This document shows, in pieces, positions 18,555-29,753 of a DNA stretch of 64,000 nt (its first letter is position 1; each line of letters opens with the position of its first letter). Source of the DNA: Strobilurus pachycystidiatus. Taxonomy: Eukaryota > Basidiomycota > Agaricomycetes > Agaricales > Physalacriaceae. The stretch is from NCBI GenBank assembly GCA_019915135.1, contig JAHLMK010000022.1, positions 1 to 64,000 on the forward strand. Reading direction: 5' to 3'. The notes beneath the pieces were generated by a model that saw only the letters and a program-made list of their open reading frames with translations, had not been told where the DNA came from and made no database searches. A program made the translations under genes and the position numbers.

Positions 18555-20385
18555 TGACACGCCTTATGCGCGCCTGAGCCTAGAAACCGAGAATTTTGCG
18601 ATTTCTAGATAAGACTCGAAGCCGAAATGCACGATACATCTAACGAGAGACCATAAGATTGCCAGTGATAATACGGAGACCTCATTAGGGCAAGAATGAG
18701 CCTCCAGGAGAAATTCATCTTCGAATATCACCATCCAAAGTGCCCACTTGATTTATCAAGTCAACATCACGTACACATTCTTAAAGAGGACTCGTCTAAG
18801 AAACGAACTCGAGTTCCAAGTAATTCGGACTCGACTTTGTCAGTGTTGTTCATAGACGATTAGAGTTCGATTAGCTCACTTCCTGCTGATGAGTAGAATG
18901 GGGTTAAGCTACAGAATGGTCTAGGTCAGCATAAATGGGGATGAAAGCCCAGTAATGTTATCACAAGATACAACTATCCCCTTGGAATTCTAAGTCTAGA
19001 ACCCACGATAGCACAAAATCGAGTAACAGCCGAGCTATTCGAAGAAGCCAATAAAGATAAAGATGATCAAGTGTTCTTCATGAATAATCCGCAGTATGCC
19101 AAGAGTGTTAAGAATCAAGAAGCCAAGCTTCTTCAGATCTCAGGTGATTAAATCTGACCTGAAATCAGTAGAGATTGGAACAAGCAGACAGATTGCGAAC
19201 AACAAGTCAACGATCTACCATGGATCTTAGAGTGGATTCTTAAGCGAAATGAAGCTCTAGACTCAATCAGATAATCGAGACTGAATTGGTGACGCAATCT
19301 GAAGAATCCGAGTCGCAAAGAAGCATTCAGAACAATTAAGAGCCAAGAGAAGATGAACCCCATGTGATAGATTCGACCGATAGCACGCAAGGATGTTGCA
19401 ATCCGAGCTTGAAATTAGTCAACGTGGATCAACTCTAGAGGGTTCGTCATGAATAAACTGGCATAATAAGGAAATGGAAGCGCCTAGACTGGTGTCTACA
19501 GCGCGGAAATTAACTCCAAGTGGCTATTAGTTAGTAAGTTAAGATTAGTGTACAGTAGGGACCAGTTTGTATAAAAGAAGCGTCGATACAGTATAGTAGT
19601 TTAGTTTAGTGACCCGCAGCCACGAGCCCACAAAGCTCTACTGTAGTAATCTATCTCTGTACAAAATCGAATTCGATTTGCACGCACCCAAAGAAACTCG
19701 AATTCGAGTCAAACCTAAGAACCAAAGAACAAACCTAACGCACTAAGAGCAAGGGTTTAGAACAAAAGTGAACTTAATCGAAGAGCAAAGTTCCTTGAAT
19801 TCAACGTACTAGAGGCGGTGTTTCTGAGTATAGTATCTCCCTAGAGACACTACAGAGACTTTGCAGTCTGAGCCAGCCTTTCCCTAGAGAGGACCGTTCA
19901 GTCGCGAAAAGCGTTAACCAGCATAACCTCTTGCGAGTTCAAGTGCAATTCGAGCACGATTTGGTCTAAAACCCACGCAAAACACTCAAACTCAAAGAAT
20001 AAGCTCCTACCGAGATTATAAGAAACATACCAAGTGTGGCAGTAGACTATCGTGTTCTTGATACAACCCCTCCAGCGCGAGGATTGTGAAAGTCGCATAG
20101 TTTAAGTTCAGTCAGAGGCTTGTGTATTGTTCCCTGAAAACCAGACGATTTGTCAATCGGTCAAAATCCCTACCACCCCCTTCAAACTCGCACTTTGTGC
20201 ACACCTACGTTTCTGTTACGCAAGAACCTTGTTTTTCAAGTGTAGTGTTGTAGTAAATCAAGCTCGATTTTCTATTGCAAAACCCAATATTCCAAAACCG
20301 CAGAAACTTTACTCTCATTCGGAGTATTAAGAGTTGTGTTGTTTGTTAGGTGTGATTCTACGCCTCTAAAATAACGTGCACATCA
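18555..20385 (+). repeat. 3' LTR
   Basis: A near-identical copy of 34-1864, offset by 18,521 bases. The right flank starts with the duplicated target gcgg (20386-20389). Confidence 0.95.
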
Positions 20386-22688
20386 GCGGCGTGGGAGGAG
20401 GTTCACCTTCCACTGGCATCCGATGTCGTATGAGACAAGGATATCCGCCAATTCCTCGCCAAGAATCGATGCCCAGAACACGTAATCCATGTTCGCATAG
20501 CTATCAAATCAAGTGATCAGTCATGGATATGCAACGAGCAGTGATACTTACCGTTCTCCTTTCAAAAGATCTCCCAGTCCGAGGGGACGAATAATTTCGT
20601 GGCGGGTGCAGATACAGCCCCCAACTCCGGTACATCGCAGGCCAGTCGACAAACGACTTTCCCGCTGCATGAGCGCAGCAAATGCAATGCATGATGAGAC
20701 CTGGAGAAACAATTAGAAACCAACCGGCAATGAAGACAGATATCCACGTACATCTTCCTCTTTCACGTATCCTTTGAGATGTTCGGTATAGCTTGCTGAC
20801 GGGACAACACAGCCCAACCCGTCGGCAAGAATCTCGTATGACTTGTACTTGCTGCGCTGGCGTAGTTTCGAGGCCATCCGGAAATTGGCATCCATTCCGA
20901 GGATCAACGCATGCTTGAATCTATCATGACAAGTATTCGTGAGTTAAGCTCTGGAGATATTGGAAAAAAAACTCACTTGAGATTTGCTTCAACATTCTCC
21001 CACCCATCGGGAAGGTTTACCTTACGGCGAGGGCATGCCCAACAACGCACTGCAGCCGATCCTAGAGTAGCTGAACGAATGCCATCAGGGAGAGCCCCAA
21101 TCCCAGAGCGCTTCATCCTCTTGAGATACGACCACTGGCGAGACATGACGGTAAAGGACTTGTAGCGATCTGGGATCCAAGTAGTCCCCAGCGGATCTGT
21201 GAGACGCTCGAGTGTAGTCACGAAGTCGCGCACGTTCACGTTGGCCGTAACGTTCAGTCGTCGGTAGAAGTCCAGGCACTCGAACGTAGCAAAGGTCTGG
21301 GGAGAGGAAGTTGTGGCAGGATACCAGCCATGGTGCAAGGGAGCTCTCCAAGCATGCGGATCGTCGGCATATGCGTCGCAGCCACAATTGGCCATGCGGA
21401 ATTGATGCAAACCATTGTTGTGCATGACCGTGACGGCGCGAGGGACCTTTGGGACGGCGCACGGATCACCAAAGTGCCCAAGCTGGAAGATATAGCCTAG
21501 ATCGGCCAAAGATGTGCGCTGTAAGAAGGCGCCATTTCGCCACACCTGTGATCTCGTCAGATCCTGATACGAATTGTTAAGAATCAGGAAGGACTTACCC
21601 TTAGAGTGTGTAACGGTGTCCGCCGATGCCGCGCCAGACAGCAGCCCTCACACTCCCAAAATTCCCCACATGTCTTGCACTTGTAAAGTTTATCGACAGG
21701 GGGAGAAGCAGGAGACGGGGCGGACGGAATCGCCGTCTCCGCAGGAAGAGCGGGAGACGGGGCGGAAGAAGGAGACGGGGCGGAAGGGGCTTCGGGGTTT
21801 AAGTCGCAAGACGTCGTGGACGGAATCGCCGCCTCGGCGAAGATATGAGGGAGAGACGGGGCGGAAGGTGGATGAGCACCGGCATCAGAGACGTTGATGG
21901 ATGAAGAAGAGGTGACAGGAGGTGGAGAAGCTGACGATGTATTGGAGGGGATGGAAGAGTCCGGGACGTCGACGTACAGCTGCCAAGCTCTTTTGCAGGT
22001 GGAACAGTGACCGCCCGCAGGAAGGTGTTCCTTGACAAACAGCTCGGCAAGGAACTGATCGTCGTAGGGAATCCAGACGGCCATAGAATCGTCCTACCAA
22101 ACATGAGTCAAACACAACTATAGGAAACGACAGACTCACCGAGCTCTTGTAGCGCTTCTTAGGTTTGGCCTCTCCACTAAGCCCGCCTGTGTCGTCCTCC
22201 TGCGGCGCGTCATCCTCGTCTGTGATGTCGCCATCGTCATCGCGTGAAGTCTCATAGTCGTCGAGTGCAACAAATGGCAACGCATCGGGTACCATATCCA
22301 CCCACTCGCTTTCCTCCTCGACCTGTTGGGACCCGGACCCGCTAATTCCCGCGCTCGTCTCCGCCTCTCTTGCCGATGGTCCTGTCGCAGACACCTTCCT
22401 ATTCTTCTTTTTCTTCTTCTTCCTGCCCTGGTCGGCCTGGGACAGAATGCGCGTGCCATCGCGCGAGAAGGTATATGTCATGTCCAGGTTGTCGAGCATG
22501 CCATGGGGTTCCCGCCAATTGCTTGGAGGTTGTTCGTCCACGCTAGAGGGCTGGTCGGACTTTTTGGAGGGGCGGCCGCGCTTCGGAGGTTGCGGTGGCT
22601 GCAAACCAGAGTTTCTCTCAATGAAGAGGGCGATCTGCTGCCGATCGTATGCAGAGTGATGTCGTCGTCCAGTGAAGTTTCCCCTCAT
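20386..22688 (-). pseudogene. KDZ transposase with CxC2 cysteine cluster, broken by the LTR element
   Basis: Minus-strand gene from ATG 22688, with introns near 22138-22093, 21600-21549, 20972-20920, 20750-20701 and 20552-20505. The first exon is a basic/acidic N-terminal region; the second has the cysteine-rich CSTCKRAW and CKTCGEFWECEGCC motifs. The third matches the CxC2 KDZ-associated domain (LGHFGDPCAVP, MANCGCDAYADD, GWYPATTSSPQTFATF, RCWACP...NLPDGW). Then come the KDZ core motifs: LGMDANFRM, CTGVGG.ICTRHE, GLGDLLKGER, YANMDYVFW and SYDIGCQW. This is a fungal cut-and-paste transposase. The frame stops at the retrotransposon and resumes at position 33, so it is disrupted. I saw no frameshift in the part present. 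Confidence 0.88.
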
Positions 22689-22890
22689 GTCGGGCAACGG
22701 GAGAGCGGTGGAGGGCAGGGGAGAGAAGGCGCAAATGGGTATAAGCGGAGGACAAAGCTGGGAGACGACCCTCGCTGAAAAGCGACATGGCGGGCGCAAA
22801 GATAGGCGTGTTTAATGTGACGTAATGATGATCGCGTCTTGCCGAATAACATCTCGATCTCGTCTCGTATCTTGAAGAGAACTTGACTTG

Positions 22891-23642
22891 ATGCATCCAT
22901 TCACTCTGCGTTCACGTCTGCTTCGCTTGGAGGACCTACGACGGGAGTGGAATCTCTCACATCCACAACTTGCCGTTTTACGCCTCTTTCTTCCCTTCTG
23001 GCGCGAATGTAATCGGGAACAGCAAGCCGCTGGCTTTTGGGAGGTCCTATTCGAATGGTGGTTCCGGCGTTATCCAGAATCAGACAGGGATATGGTCTCC
23101 CGATGGAAAGACGTATGTTTGAAGCTGATGTTATTAATTTGTTGATGACTGACTCCAACCTAGGTACTCAGCCGGCGGCTCCTCGAAGAGGACTTCGACG
23201 TCCACCCCAGACTTTCCGACTCCAGGCTATGCTCCCCAGACTTTCTTCCGCCCCCACAGGTCGAGGTGCGCATTCTGGTCCACCACACGCAAAAGTACGT
23301 GCACATATCTTTCTTCACGCCACATGTAACTAAATCCTAAACAGCGACCCTAGCTTGGCAGTTGGGAGTCAGGAGTACTACACTCGTATGCTTCGCCTCG
23401 TCGATATGTATGCTGCCCATCAGTCTCAACTTCAGGACGACATTGGCTCGGGTCCTGTCCTTAACTATCCTGCTGAGCCTGGCCCGGCAGAACCAAGGAT
23501 GACGGTGAGAATACATTATCAGCGTATTGATAGATCTGTTTTTCATAGCCTACAGACTAACACTCTCATTCGTATGCGGGGCTACGAGCTCGCACCCGAT
23601 CTCATCTCTAACGTGTTTGTTGGCAACTCCTTGGCCGAATGA
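22891..23642 (+). CDS. Uncharacterised protein
   Basis: Starts 200 bases from the KDZ gene and diverges from it. Exons 22891-23112, 23164-23294 and 23345-23642 join in frame (introns of 51 and 50 nt, GT...AG). The protein is about 215 residues, with an aromatic and Arg-rich N-terminal half (FWEVLFEWWFRRYPE) and a Leu/Met-rich middle (YYTRMLRLVDMYAAHQ). No domain recognised. A further intron could remove the end (GT at about 23503). Confidence 0.5.
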
Positions 23643-24070
23643 TCCATAGATCGTGCCACATCAATAAACTTCCAGCGCCCCGTTGAGGCGTGGCGCTGGA
23701 ACATTTCCAATAATGGTCCTTTATCGTCAACATGTGTGCAATTGGAATTTATCCAATAACGGTCACAATCCCAAGTTGCGGTCCATTTCTCCATTCCTAT
23801 CCCTGATCCCCGATCTGTCGCAACACGACGCTATTTAAACAAGAACTAGGTACCATACCGGCAGGCTGTCAGTATTCGGATGATGATTCGGTTCCAAGCC
23901 CCTCCTGCTCGCCGACGCTGCAGTCCTAGCGCTCAAAGGTGATGCTCTCCACTCGGCCGCACGGGAGAGTCCACTGATCATATCTGTAGAGAGATAGAGA
24001 CCACCCTTCGTCTAATGCGTCCTATCTATCGCGCAGTTCTTGAGCACGAAGCATATTGGGCTAGTATGTC
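23643..24070. other. Intergenic stretch
   Basis: No gene that I can support. It contains short inverted and direct repeats (tccaataatgg / tccaataacgg near 23708-23764), possibly remnants of a small element. Confidence 0.4.
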
Positions 24071-24581
24071 ATGACCGCTATCCGCCACATGCGTACTGAT
24101 GACTATGTCTTAGGGGGCCTTATGCCTCCGCGGAATCGGGAATTGGAGCGCGCTGAAGGTTTCCTGGCTTACGAGTATCGGATCGAAGACGCGCTCCGTG
24201 ACGATCTTGTTTCGATGAATGGGGCTTGGCTTCTGGCAGCATTCGAGGAGTGCGGCATCCTCTGCCGCGACGACATGGCCAACCTTCGCGACCAGCTATT
24301 GCATCCTCCGGTTCGCAAGACCCTTCGCCAAGCCCTTGGCATCGGCTCTTCCCAAGCCAATTGGTATCGCCTTGTACAATGGCTGGGATGGCCGCAGAAT
24401 CCCGCGCCTGCTTCCGAATACCTAGGTGAGCATTTTTCTGAGTGTCTGACACGCGTTGTATCTATTCGCAGAGGAACTCAACCCTTATACAGAATCAGAC
24501 TCTGTGCGAGGCAAACGCTTACCTCATGCATATGAAGAATACACCTCCGCAGTGTTGGCAGGGTGCGGCTTTTCGCGCTAG
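24071..24581 (+). CDS. Small uncharacterised protein
   Basis: Exons 24071-24425 and 24472-24581, with a 46-nt intron, join in frame and end at TAG. The protein has 154 residues, is acidic and contains a helical domain (LLAAFEECGILCRDDMANL...LRQALGIG). The minus-strand gene at 25349-26004 has a similar arrangement (LLQHGFEVLEDVFHQMGIFTQDDL...LRQALLQYA), so the two may be distant relatives. Function unknown. Confidence 0.5.
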
Positions 24582-25348
24582 TAACATTTACATAGATTGT
24601 TGCGCGAATAGCATGTGATTTAGTCCTGCCGGACACTATATAATATTTTTTTCAGTTTTCGCGTAGAGTTCCTCCTGAAACCAAACAATTCTTCCTCATA
24701 CCCGGGCACGGCTATCGCACCGATGGTGAATCTTGCGAACACGTATGGGGTATGTATCTCTCCTGTATCAGGGAGTAGCGCGCTGATGATGTCGGTCTAT
24801 GTACGCGCAGAAGCCATCAGATTCAGAGCGAACATTCCTTACCAAGTCGATCGCCATGCACGCGTCACTGGGCAGGGGAAGGGTGGCCGCGTTAGAGCAA
24901 AGCTCTGATACAACGTTGCATGGCTGAGGTTGGTTGGGCAAAGGGTTCATGAAGGGTTCCTGTACGTGGATAGACCCCAAAGAACAACAATTTTCGAACC
25001 GCATGTAATTGGAAATCATGATAATCGACTGTTGCTAGTTGGCATGATCCAGGCAGGGTGTCGCGTTTGAGAAAATATTCATAATAATTAATGCGCTCAC
25101 TTGAGATTGGGCATACGGTTTTATTCACAACCAGATATATTTGGAAGCATGTGAATATACTACCAGTCAGAAATATGGGAAGGTCTAATTCATGCGGACG
25201 TTAAGGGATGGAATGCGTAGCTCATGAGGACGGGAAAGATAACAGAGCCTGATTGAGAACAACACAGGCGGACGGTGGTTACGTTCAGTAACTACAAGCG
25301 TCACGACCAAGCAAACGAGGGAAGAAATGAGTGGGTTGGAATACAGGA
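24582..25348. other. Intergenic stretch
   Basis: Only short, poorly supported frames; AT-rich in places (tataatatttttt near 24640). I see nothing clear here. Confidence 0.4.
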
Positions 25349-26004
25349 TCAAGCGAAGGTCACTGGACGAGCATACTGAAGCAGCGCCTGCCGCAAATAC
25401 ACCCAATCTGACCGGGGCAGCTCCGTACCTCGGTATAAATTGTCCTCGAGGGGACCCCGGCGAATGTCCAACGCGAGAATGATTAGATCGTCTTGAGTGA
25501 AGATGCCCATCTGGTGGAAAACATCTTCAAGAACCTCAAAGCCGTGTTGGAGCAAAAACGCGCGGACTTCGGCGTGTACAAAACATGGGTCGTTGGCAAG
25601 GGTCCAGCCACTAGGAAATTGGGCTGTGCGCAGGTTGGAAGGGGGTGGATTTGGATTCAGCTCCTGAGCTGTAATGCAGTGTTAGAGGCGACGTTATAGA
25701 TCATTGAACCACAGACCTTCATTGTTCGTTGTGGCCTCCCGGACAAGAAAGAACCGGCGCAGAGGGCGACAAGTTCTTAGATGTCTTTCGACATGCCTGT
25801 TATGTGGTAAGCAAAAACGAGGGCAGATAGAGCGAGTACGCACAGCCGGTAGATTGTGGGATCGTGCTCCTGCTGAGGGAAGGCGACGCCGTGATCATCC
25901 AGGCGACGGGCGTTGGAGCGATTGGCACTTTCAGTGGAAGAAAGCGCTACGCGCAAAGGGAGTCCATCCACGTAGGGACCAAGAACCCCGCAGGGAACAG
26001 TCAT
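25349..26004 (-). CDS. Small uncharacterised protein
   Basis: Minus-strand gene from ATG 26004, probably three exons. The first, to about 25800, encodes an Arg/Ala-rich N-terminal part; a short middle exon is likely (LRRFFLVREATTNNE); the last, from about 25684, ends at 25349 with RQALLQYARPVTFA. The final exon shares its layout with the gene at 24071. The inner splice sites are tentative. Function unknown. Confidence 0.45.
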
Positions 26005-26402
26005 AGCAGAGTTGATGAGGTTGGTTCGGCACCAAGATGGAGGTAGAAGACGAGATGCAAGCCTTCCGATCGTAGTAAAGCACCATGGTTTAGAGCCCTA
26101 ACCCTAGGGAATTACCCGTTTTGGTGCACATTGGGGAGCTCGGCGGGCTCAGCGTAAACGAAGGCGGCCATGTATCCAAAAAGTAATCAGTGCGATCTTA
26201 CGGTACTGCGAATGCTCAGGACCTATCAAATTTCTACGATTTCGGTCCAATAAATGTTACACAATGTTGTGAGACGAAACCAGTTCACACTTGTGCTTTA
26301 AGACTACATCAACCTCTGCTCCAGTACTCAAACCTCCGGCCCGCTCACTCCTGAGACGTTTTGGACAGTCACTACCGCTAGTCTCATTAGCCGTTGGCCG
26401 GG

Positions 26403-27069
26403 ATGGGAAGGCATAAGAAATACGCTACAGCAGCAGAGAAGGCCGAAGCCAGGCGGGAACAGCGGATGGCCCACTATCACCGGTGCGCAACAAAGGTCGA
26501 GCCTTTGATCTGTCTATTGATCTTTTAGCTAGGAACAAAAAGAAAATTTGTGACCGCCAGAACGCCAAGAATGCTCGTCGCCGGGAGCAAGAGCCAACTG
26601 ATATCGACAAACCTCGCAAAGCGAAGGATCCCATCATTCCGTATGTCTCACGAAGTTCCTTCATTCTCCAATACAACAATGAACCGTCTACTACAGCGCT
26701 AAGAAGACGATACCCACGCGAGCTGAGCTCTTGGCCATGGGCAAGAAACACAAACAAGCATTGGACAACTATACGCACAACAGCATCGACGCTTTCGCGC
26801 TTGAGTGCGCTCGACGCGCTATTCTCCCTGACGGCCCGGACATGGAGGAGATCCGCTCCGACATCCTCAAGCTCCATGAAGCATTGAACCCCGTCGTAGG
26901 TTGCATGTACACGGAGTATGGACGATATTATGAGGAATGCGTGGAGTTGGCGGAGATCGAGGGGCAATTTACGCGCCTGGAGACATACCTCCACGGGATC
27001 ATTACATGCCTTGCCGACGGAGAACTGGAAGAGTACTTGGACGAAAAGATATTCCCCTTCTGCCGATAA
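26403..27069 (+). CDS. Small basic protein of the MGRxxKY type
   Basis: Exons 26403-26482, 26533-26640 and 26697-27069 join in frame (introns of 50 and 56 nt). The protein starts MGRHKKYATAAEKAEARREQ, then HYHRNKKKICDRQNAKNARRREQ, a highly charged basic helix seen at the start of many agaricomycete proteins of unknown function. The C-terminal 120 residues are acidic and helical. The basic N terminus suggests nucleic-acid contact; this is inference. Confidence 0.65.
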
Positions 27070-27283
27070 TGTATTTACACGCCGCAGCGATGCGGTTTAT
27101 CTATTGATCGAGTTGCAATTTACGAACATCACCTCTCTGCTCTGCCTCCCGAAATGCCTTCCGAGCTTCTGCCAACGTCTCGAAACGCTTATGACTGCAG
27201 CCGGACACGCCGACGATATTTAAAGTACACTCTAAGCTTTGAGCGATCAATAGATGCAGCGATTAATGCGTCATGGGGACCTA

Positions 27284-28098
27284 CTATGATCTATAGATGC
27301 CAGTGCGTAATCCACGGAAGACACAATAATACGGGGCATCGACTCCGGCGGTAAGTGGATTACGAATGTCGTCGACATGGAATGCGGTTTCGGAGAGGCT
27401 CTGCACAATGCTCCAAGTCCCCGCCTCGCATTTGCGCACCCACCCCATATGCAGTGCGTACTCGTATGCGGCCCTGGCAGCGGCAGGATTGGGGTACCGA
27501 ACGTAGATCGACCTGGAAACACCTTCGACGTGGTGACGTGCAACAGTCCAGGAGTCATAGAGGCCGGTGTTCAAGCCGGCGAAGACGACAAGGGGAGCGC
27601 GTGCTGATACTCCCGAATGACGCTTCTTGACTGGCTTCTTGAGTGCTTTCACATGGCACTTATCATCAATCTGGTGCCGTGCCGCCGTTGACCTGAAAAG
27701 GGTATCGGTACTGATGATCAAGCGTAATGAGAATCGCCTTAACCAGTTTCGGACTGCCACTGCAACGGCGCCCCGAACTTGATACAATTGTTGGCGGGCG
27801 GCTGGAACTTCAATGACAGGCAAAGGCGCGCTTGATTGAATGGGGCGTGGGTTATTAGAAAACGGTGTGGGTTCCGCTAGGGATAGCGGCTGTCAATGGG
27901 CGCGGATATCTAGGAAACAGACTTACGACGCAGTTCAAGATCATCAAGACTGGCGATGAGGGCATCCAGTTCTGGGTCGGCGTAATCTGAATCGTCGTCG
28001 GTCAGCGTGAAAGCTTCGGGAGCAGTGTCGTATCCGTCATCCGACCCTCCCGAATCAGAGTCGGAATCGGTGAGAACAATGTAGATGTCTTGAGGCAT
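27284..28098 (-). CDS. Viroplasmin/RNase H1 N-terminal-like protein
   Basis: Exon 1 28098-27927 encodes an acidic start (MPQDIYIVLTDSDSDSGGSD); exon 2 27807-27284 follows a 119-nt intron (3' site inferred from phase). The domain APLVVFAGLNTGLYDSW...AARAAYEYALHMGWV fits the RNA:DNA hybrid-binding fold found at the N terminus of RNase H1 and in caulimovirus viroplasmin. A second start of the same fold (YYCVFRGLRTGIYRS) is cut short at the stop. No catalytic RNase H domain follows. Its first 41 bases of coding sequence lie in the 839-bp repeat and occur again at 33902-33942. Confidence 0.65.
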
Positions 28099-28896
28099 TG
28101 AGGGTATGGGGGCAACAGATAGTGCAGCGATAAAAAGATTGACATCGGTATTTAAGAGACAACATATGACACAACTCTAAATACGGTAATTATTCAAGAA
28201 GAAATAACTGCTACAGAACCCGAAGCCAAAGCTTTGTTGAATAATTCCAAAGCCTCCGCCTGGGTGGGCTTGCGTTGCTGATAAGCGTAGGGAACACCTC
28301 TTGTAGCGGAGTCAGCGACGAAACTGTTGAGGCGATTAGTACAGCAGGCGCAACGACTACAACAAACGTACGCTTCTCGAAAGACCCCGACGAAGCGACC
28401 ACGGGTCACGGCATACCAACGAGACCAGGGAGCCTCGGTGCTGCCAATCAGTGGCTGGGTTGGAGCGGCCGAGTAGCGTTGCCCGACGACAAAGGCAGGG
28501 GGAGCGGGAACATAAACACCTCCAGCGACAAAGGTGGGAGCGGGCGGAAGAATGAAAGGCGGGAGCTGGGGACCACCACCAACTGCAGCAGCAGCAGGAA
28601 CCCCCGGAGCCTGAGGGACATTCGCAACTGCAACAGCTGGGGCTGCAACGTCTGCGCCAGGAGCACCGTGAGTGTTGGCGGCGGTACCCGCGGCGGAGAC
28701 GCTGGTGTCTTTGGTGGGCTTCACTGTAAAAGTATGGTGAAAAATCAAAATACAGTGATAGTATGAGAAACGTTCGACTTACAGTTGCTCGCCATGACAA
28801 AATCGATCTCGTCAGATGTCGCACTCTCGTCGCCGTCGGACTCGCCCTCGTTGGTAGGAGACGTATCCTCGGATTCGCTGATGACACCACTGTCCG
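28058..28896. repeat. 839-bp direct duplication, left copy
   Basis: It matches 33902-34740 exactly as far as I can see (offset 5,844) and flanks the Penelope-like element on its left. It contains the 3' part of the viroplasmin-like gene 34038-34816 and the first codons of gene 27284-28098. Confidence 0.92.
28194..28896 (-). pseudogene. 5'-truncated copy of the viroplasmin-like gene
   Basis: Identical to the 3' part of the intact gene at 34038-34816: full exon 2 (28723-28194), the intron and part of exon 1. The first 76 bases of coding sequence, including the ATG, are missing because the duplication ends at the retroelement junction. It is unlikely to be expressed as a normal protein. Confidence 0.85.
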
Positions 28897-29536
28897 TCTC
28901 TTACAGCGCTCGGTTAAAAATACTTTAACGTATCAACTCACCTAATGCCACTGTTCCATCTCCCTTCTCCGTCTCACGCCGTACCACATTCCGCGGACGC
29001 GTCATTAGAGCACGTCTGACCCACGTACTCGGATTCTACGTCCTGACAAGACTGAACTCCTCGGATTGTCTACATCCAGACGCGCCCCGTCAGTGTGAAT
29101 TAGCGTGAGATACAAGTTGAACGCACCTAGACATGACTATGCAGTCAGTGGGAAACCACCTTCCGTTACTTCAGAGTACGGAGCTGCAGAGTTGTTACTA
29201 GGGGTTGGATACCCGGAGAGATCGAATCCAAAACAATAGTGCAGGTCGTCCTAGCCAACGACAGCGCCGGAGGAGATCGAGAGATTGGCAGGACGAAGTT
29301 CATACTAGAGCCGTCGAGTTATTGACTCCGCCGCTTCGTGCCTGACACAGCTATCGCGTGGCCTCGCGTCACGTTATTGATCGCGCTATTTAGGTCGAGA
29401 GACCTGCCGCCTGATGAGTCTTTCACAGACGAAACGTACCGGTCATACGTCGCGGCCAACACTTTTCTTATTCTGCAATCGGTATCTACTAGGACTACCC
29501 GACTCATCCTGAGGCGTCGCTCCGCTCCGCCTTACT
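28895..29536 (+). repeat. PLE terminal repeat, left copy
   Basis: Direct copy of 33260-33901. It starts CGTCTCTTACAG, which is only the right half of the hairpin that spans the start of the right copy. The first two bases CG are also the last two bases of the left host duplication (microhomology). Confidence 0.93.
29406..29456 (+). ncRNA. Hammerhead ribozyme (left repeat)
   Basis: A complete type I hammerhead can be drawn. Stem I is GCCGC (29406-29410) with GCGGC (29452-29456). The core is CTGATGA (29411-29417). Stem II is GTCT/AGAC with loop TTCAC. GAA is at 29431-29433. Stem III is ACGTA/TACGT with a seven-base loop. Predicted self-cleavage is after C29451. All invariant core bases are present. 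Confidence 0.9.
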
Positions 29537-29753
29537 CAGTTCAATTGTTTTCTTTCACGCCCTCACTCGTCTCTCGCTACCGCTGGCACCTGCCACTCGC
29601 GACATCATCTCACCCGTGTTTCCGCGCGCCCTCGGACGATCCCCATTTCGCACCGCATCACTAGACAGAGACTTCCCGTTTGCCACACGCCCATTCCACG
29701 TCTCGCATCCGCTCTTTCTTACGACCCGTGCCACTACGCCACCCATAGCCACC
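29537..29753 (+). other. PLE 5' leader
   Basis: Sequence between the left repeat and the ATG at 29754. The frame is open back to 29616 but without an ATG. Pyrimidine-rich. Confidence 0.5.

Larger units (their letters stand above)
34..20385 (+). mobile_element. Giant Ty3/Gypsy-type LTR retrotransposon (20.35 kb) with extra genes
   Basis: The element is bounded by two 1,831-bp direct repeats that begin TGACACG and end ACATCA. It is flanked by a 4-bp target duplication (gcgg, 30-33 and 20386-20389) and has a purine-rich tract just before the 3' LTR. The internal order is gag, protease, RT-RNase H-integrase, as in Ty3/Gypsy. The pol C terminus has a GPY-type motif and no recognisable chromodomain. 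A typical fungal Gypsy element is 5-8 kb. This one has 9.8 kb of further sequence after pol, with four multi-exon genes and three tRNA-like units. The LTRs differ at two transitions that I could find, and the long reading frames are intact, so the insertion looks young and possibly autonomous. The LTR-based boundaries are secure; the role of the extra genes is unknown. Confidence 0.95.

Noticed and set aside
21574..21897. Plus-strand ORF of 107 codons opposite the KDZ gene
   Set aside because: Shadow of the repetitive Pro/Ser/Ala-rich KDZ exon on the other strand.
26089..26115. Telomere-like ccctaaccctaggg
   Set aside because: Only two units of the repeat, not next to the Penelope-like element; probably chance.
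28878..28894. Another CTGATGA that might start a hammerhead
   Set aside because: No GAAA core or pairing stem I follows; it lies in coding sequence of the viroplasmin-like gene.
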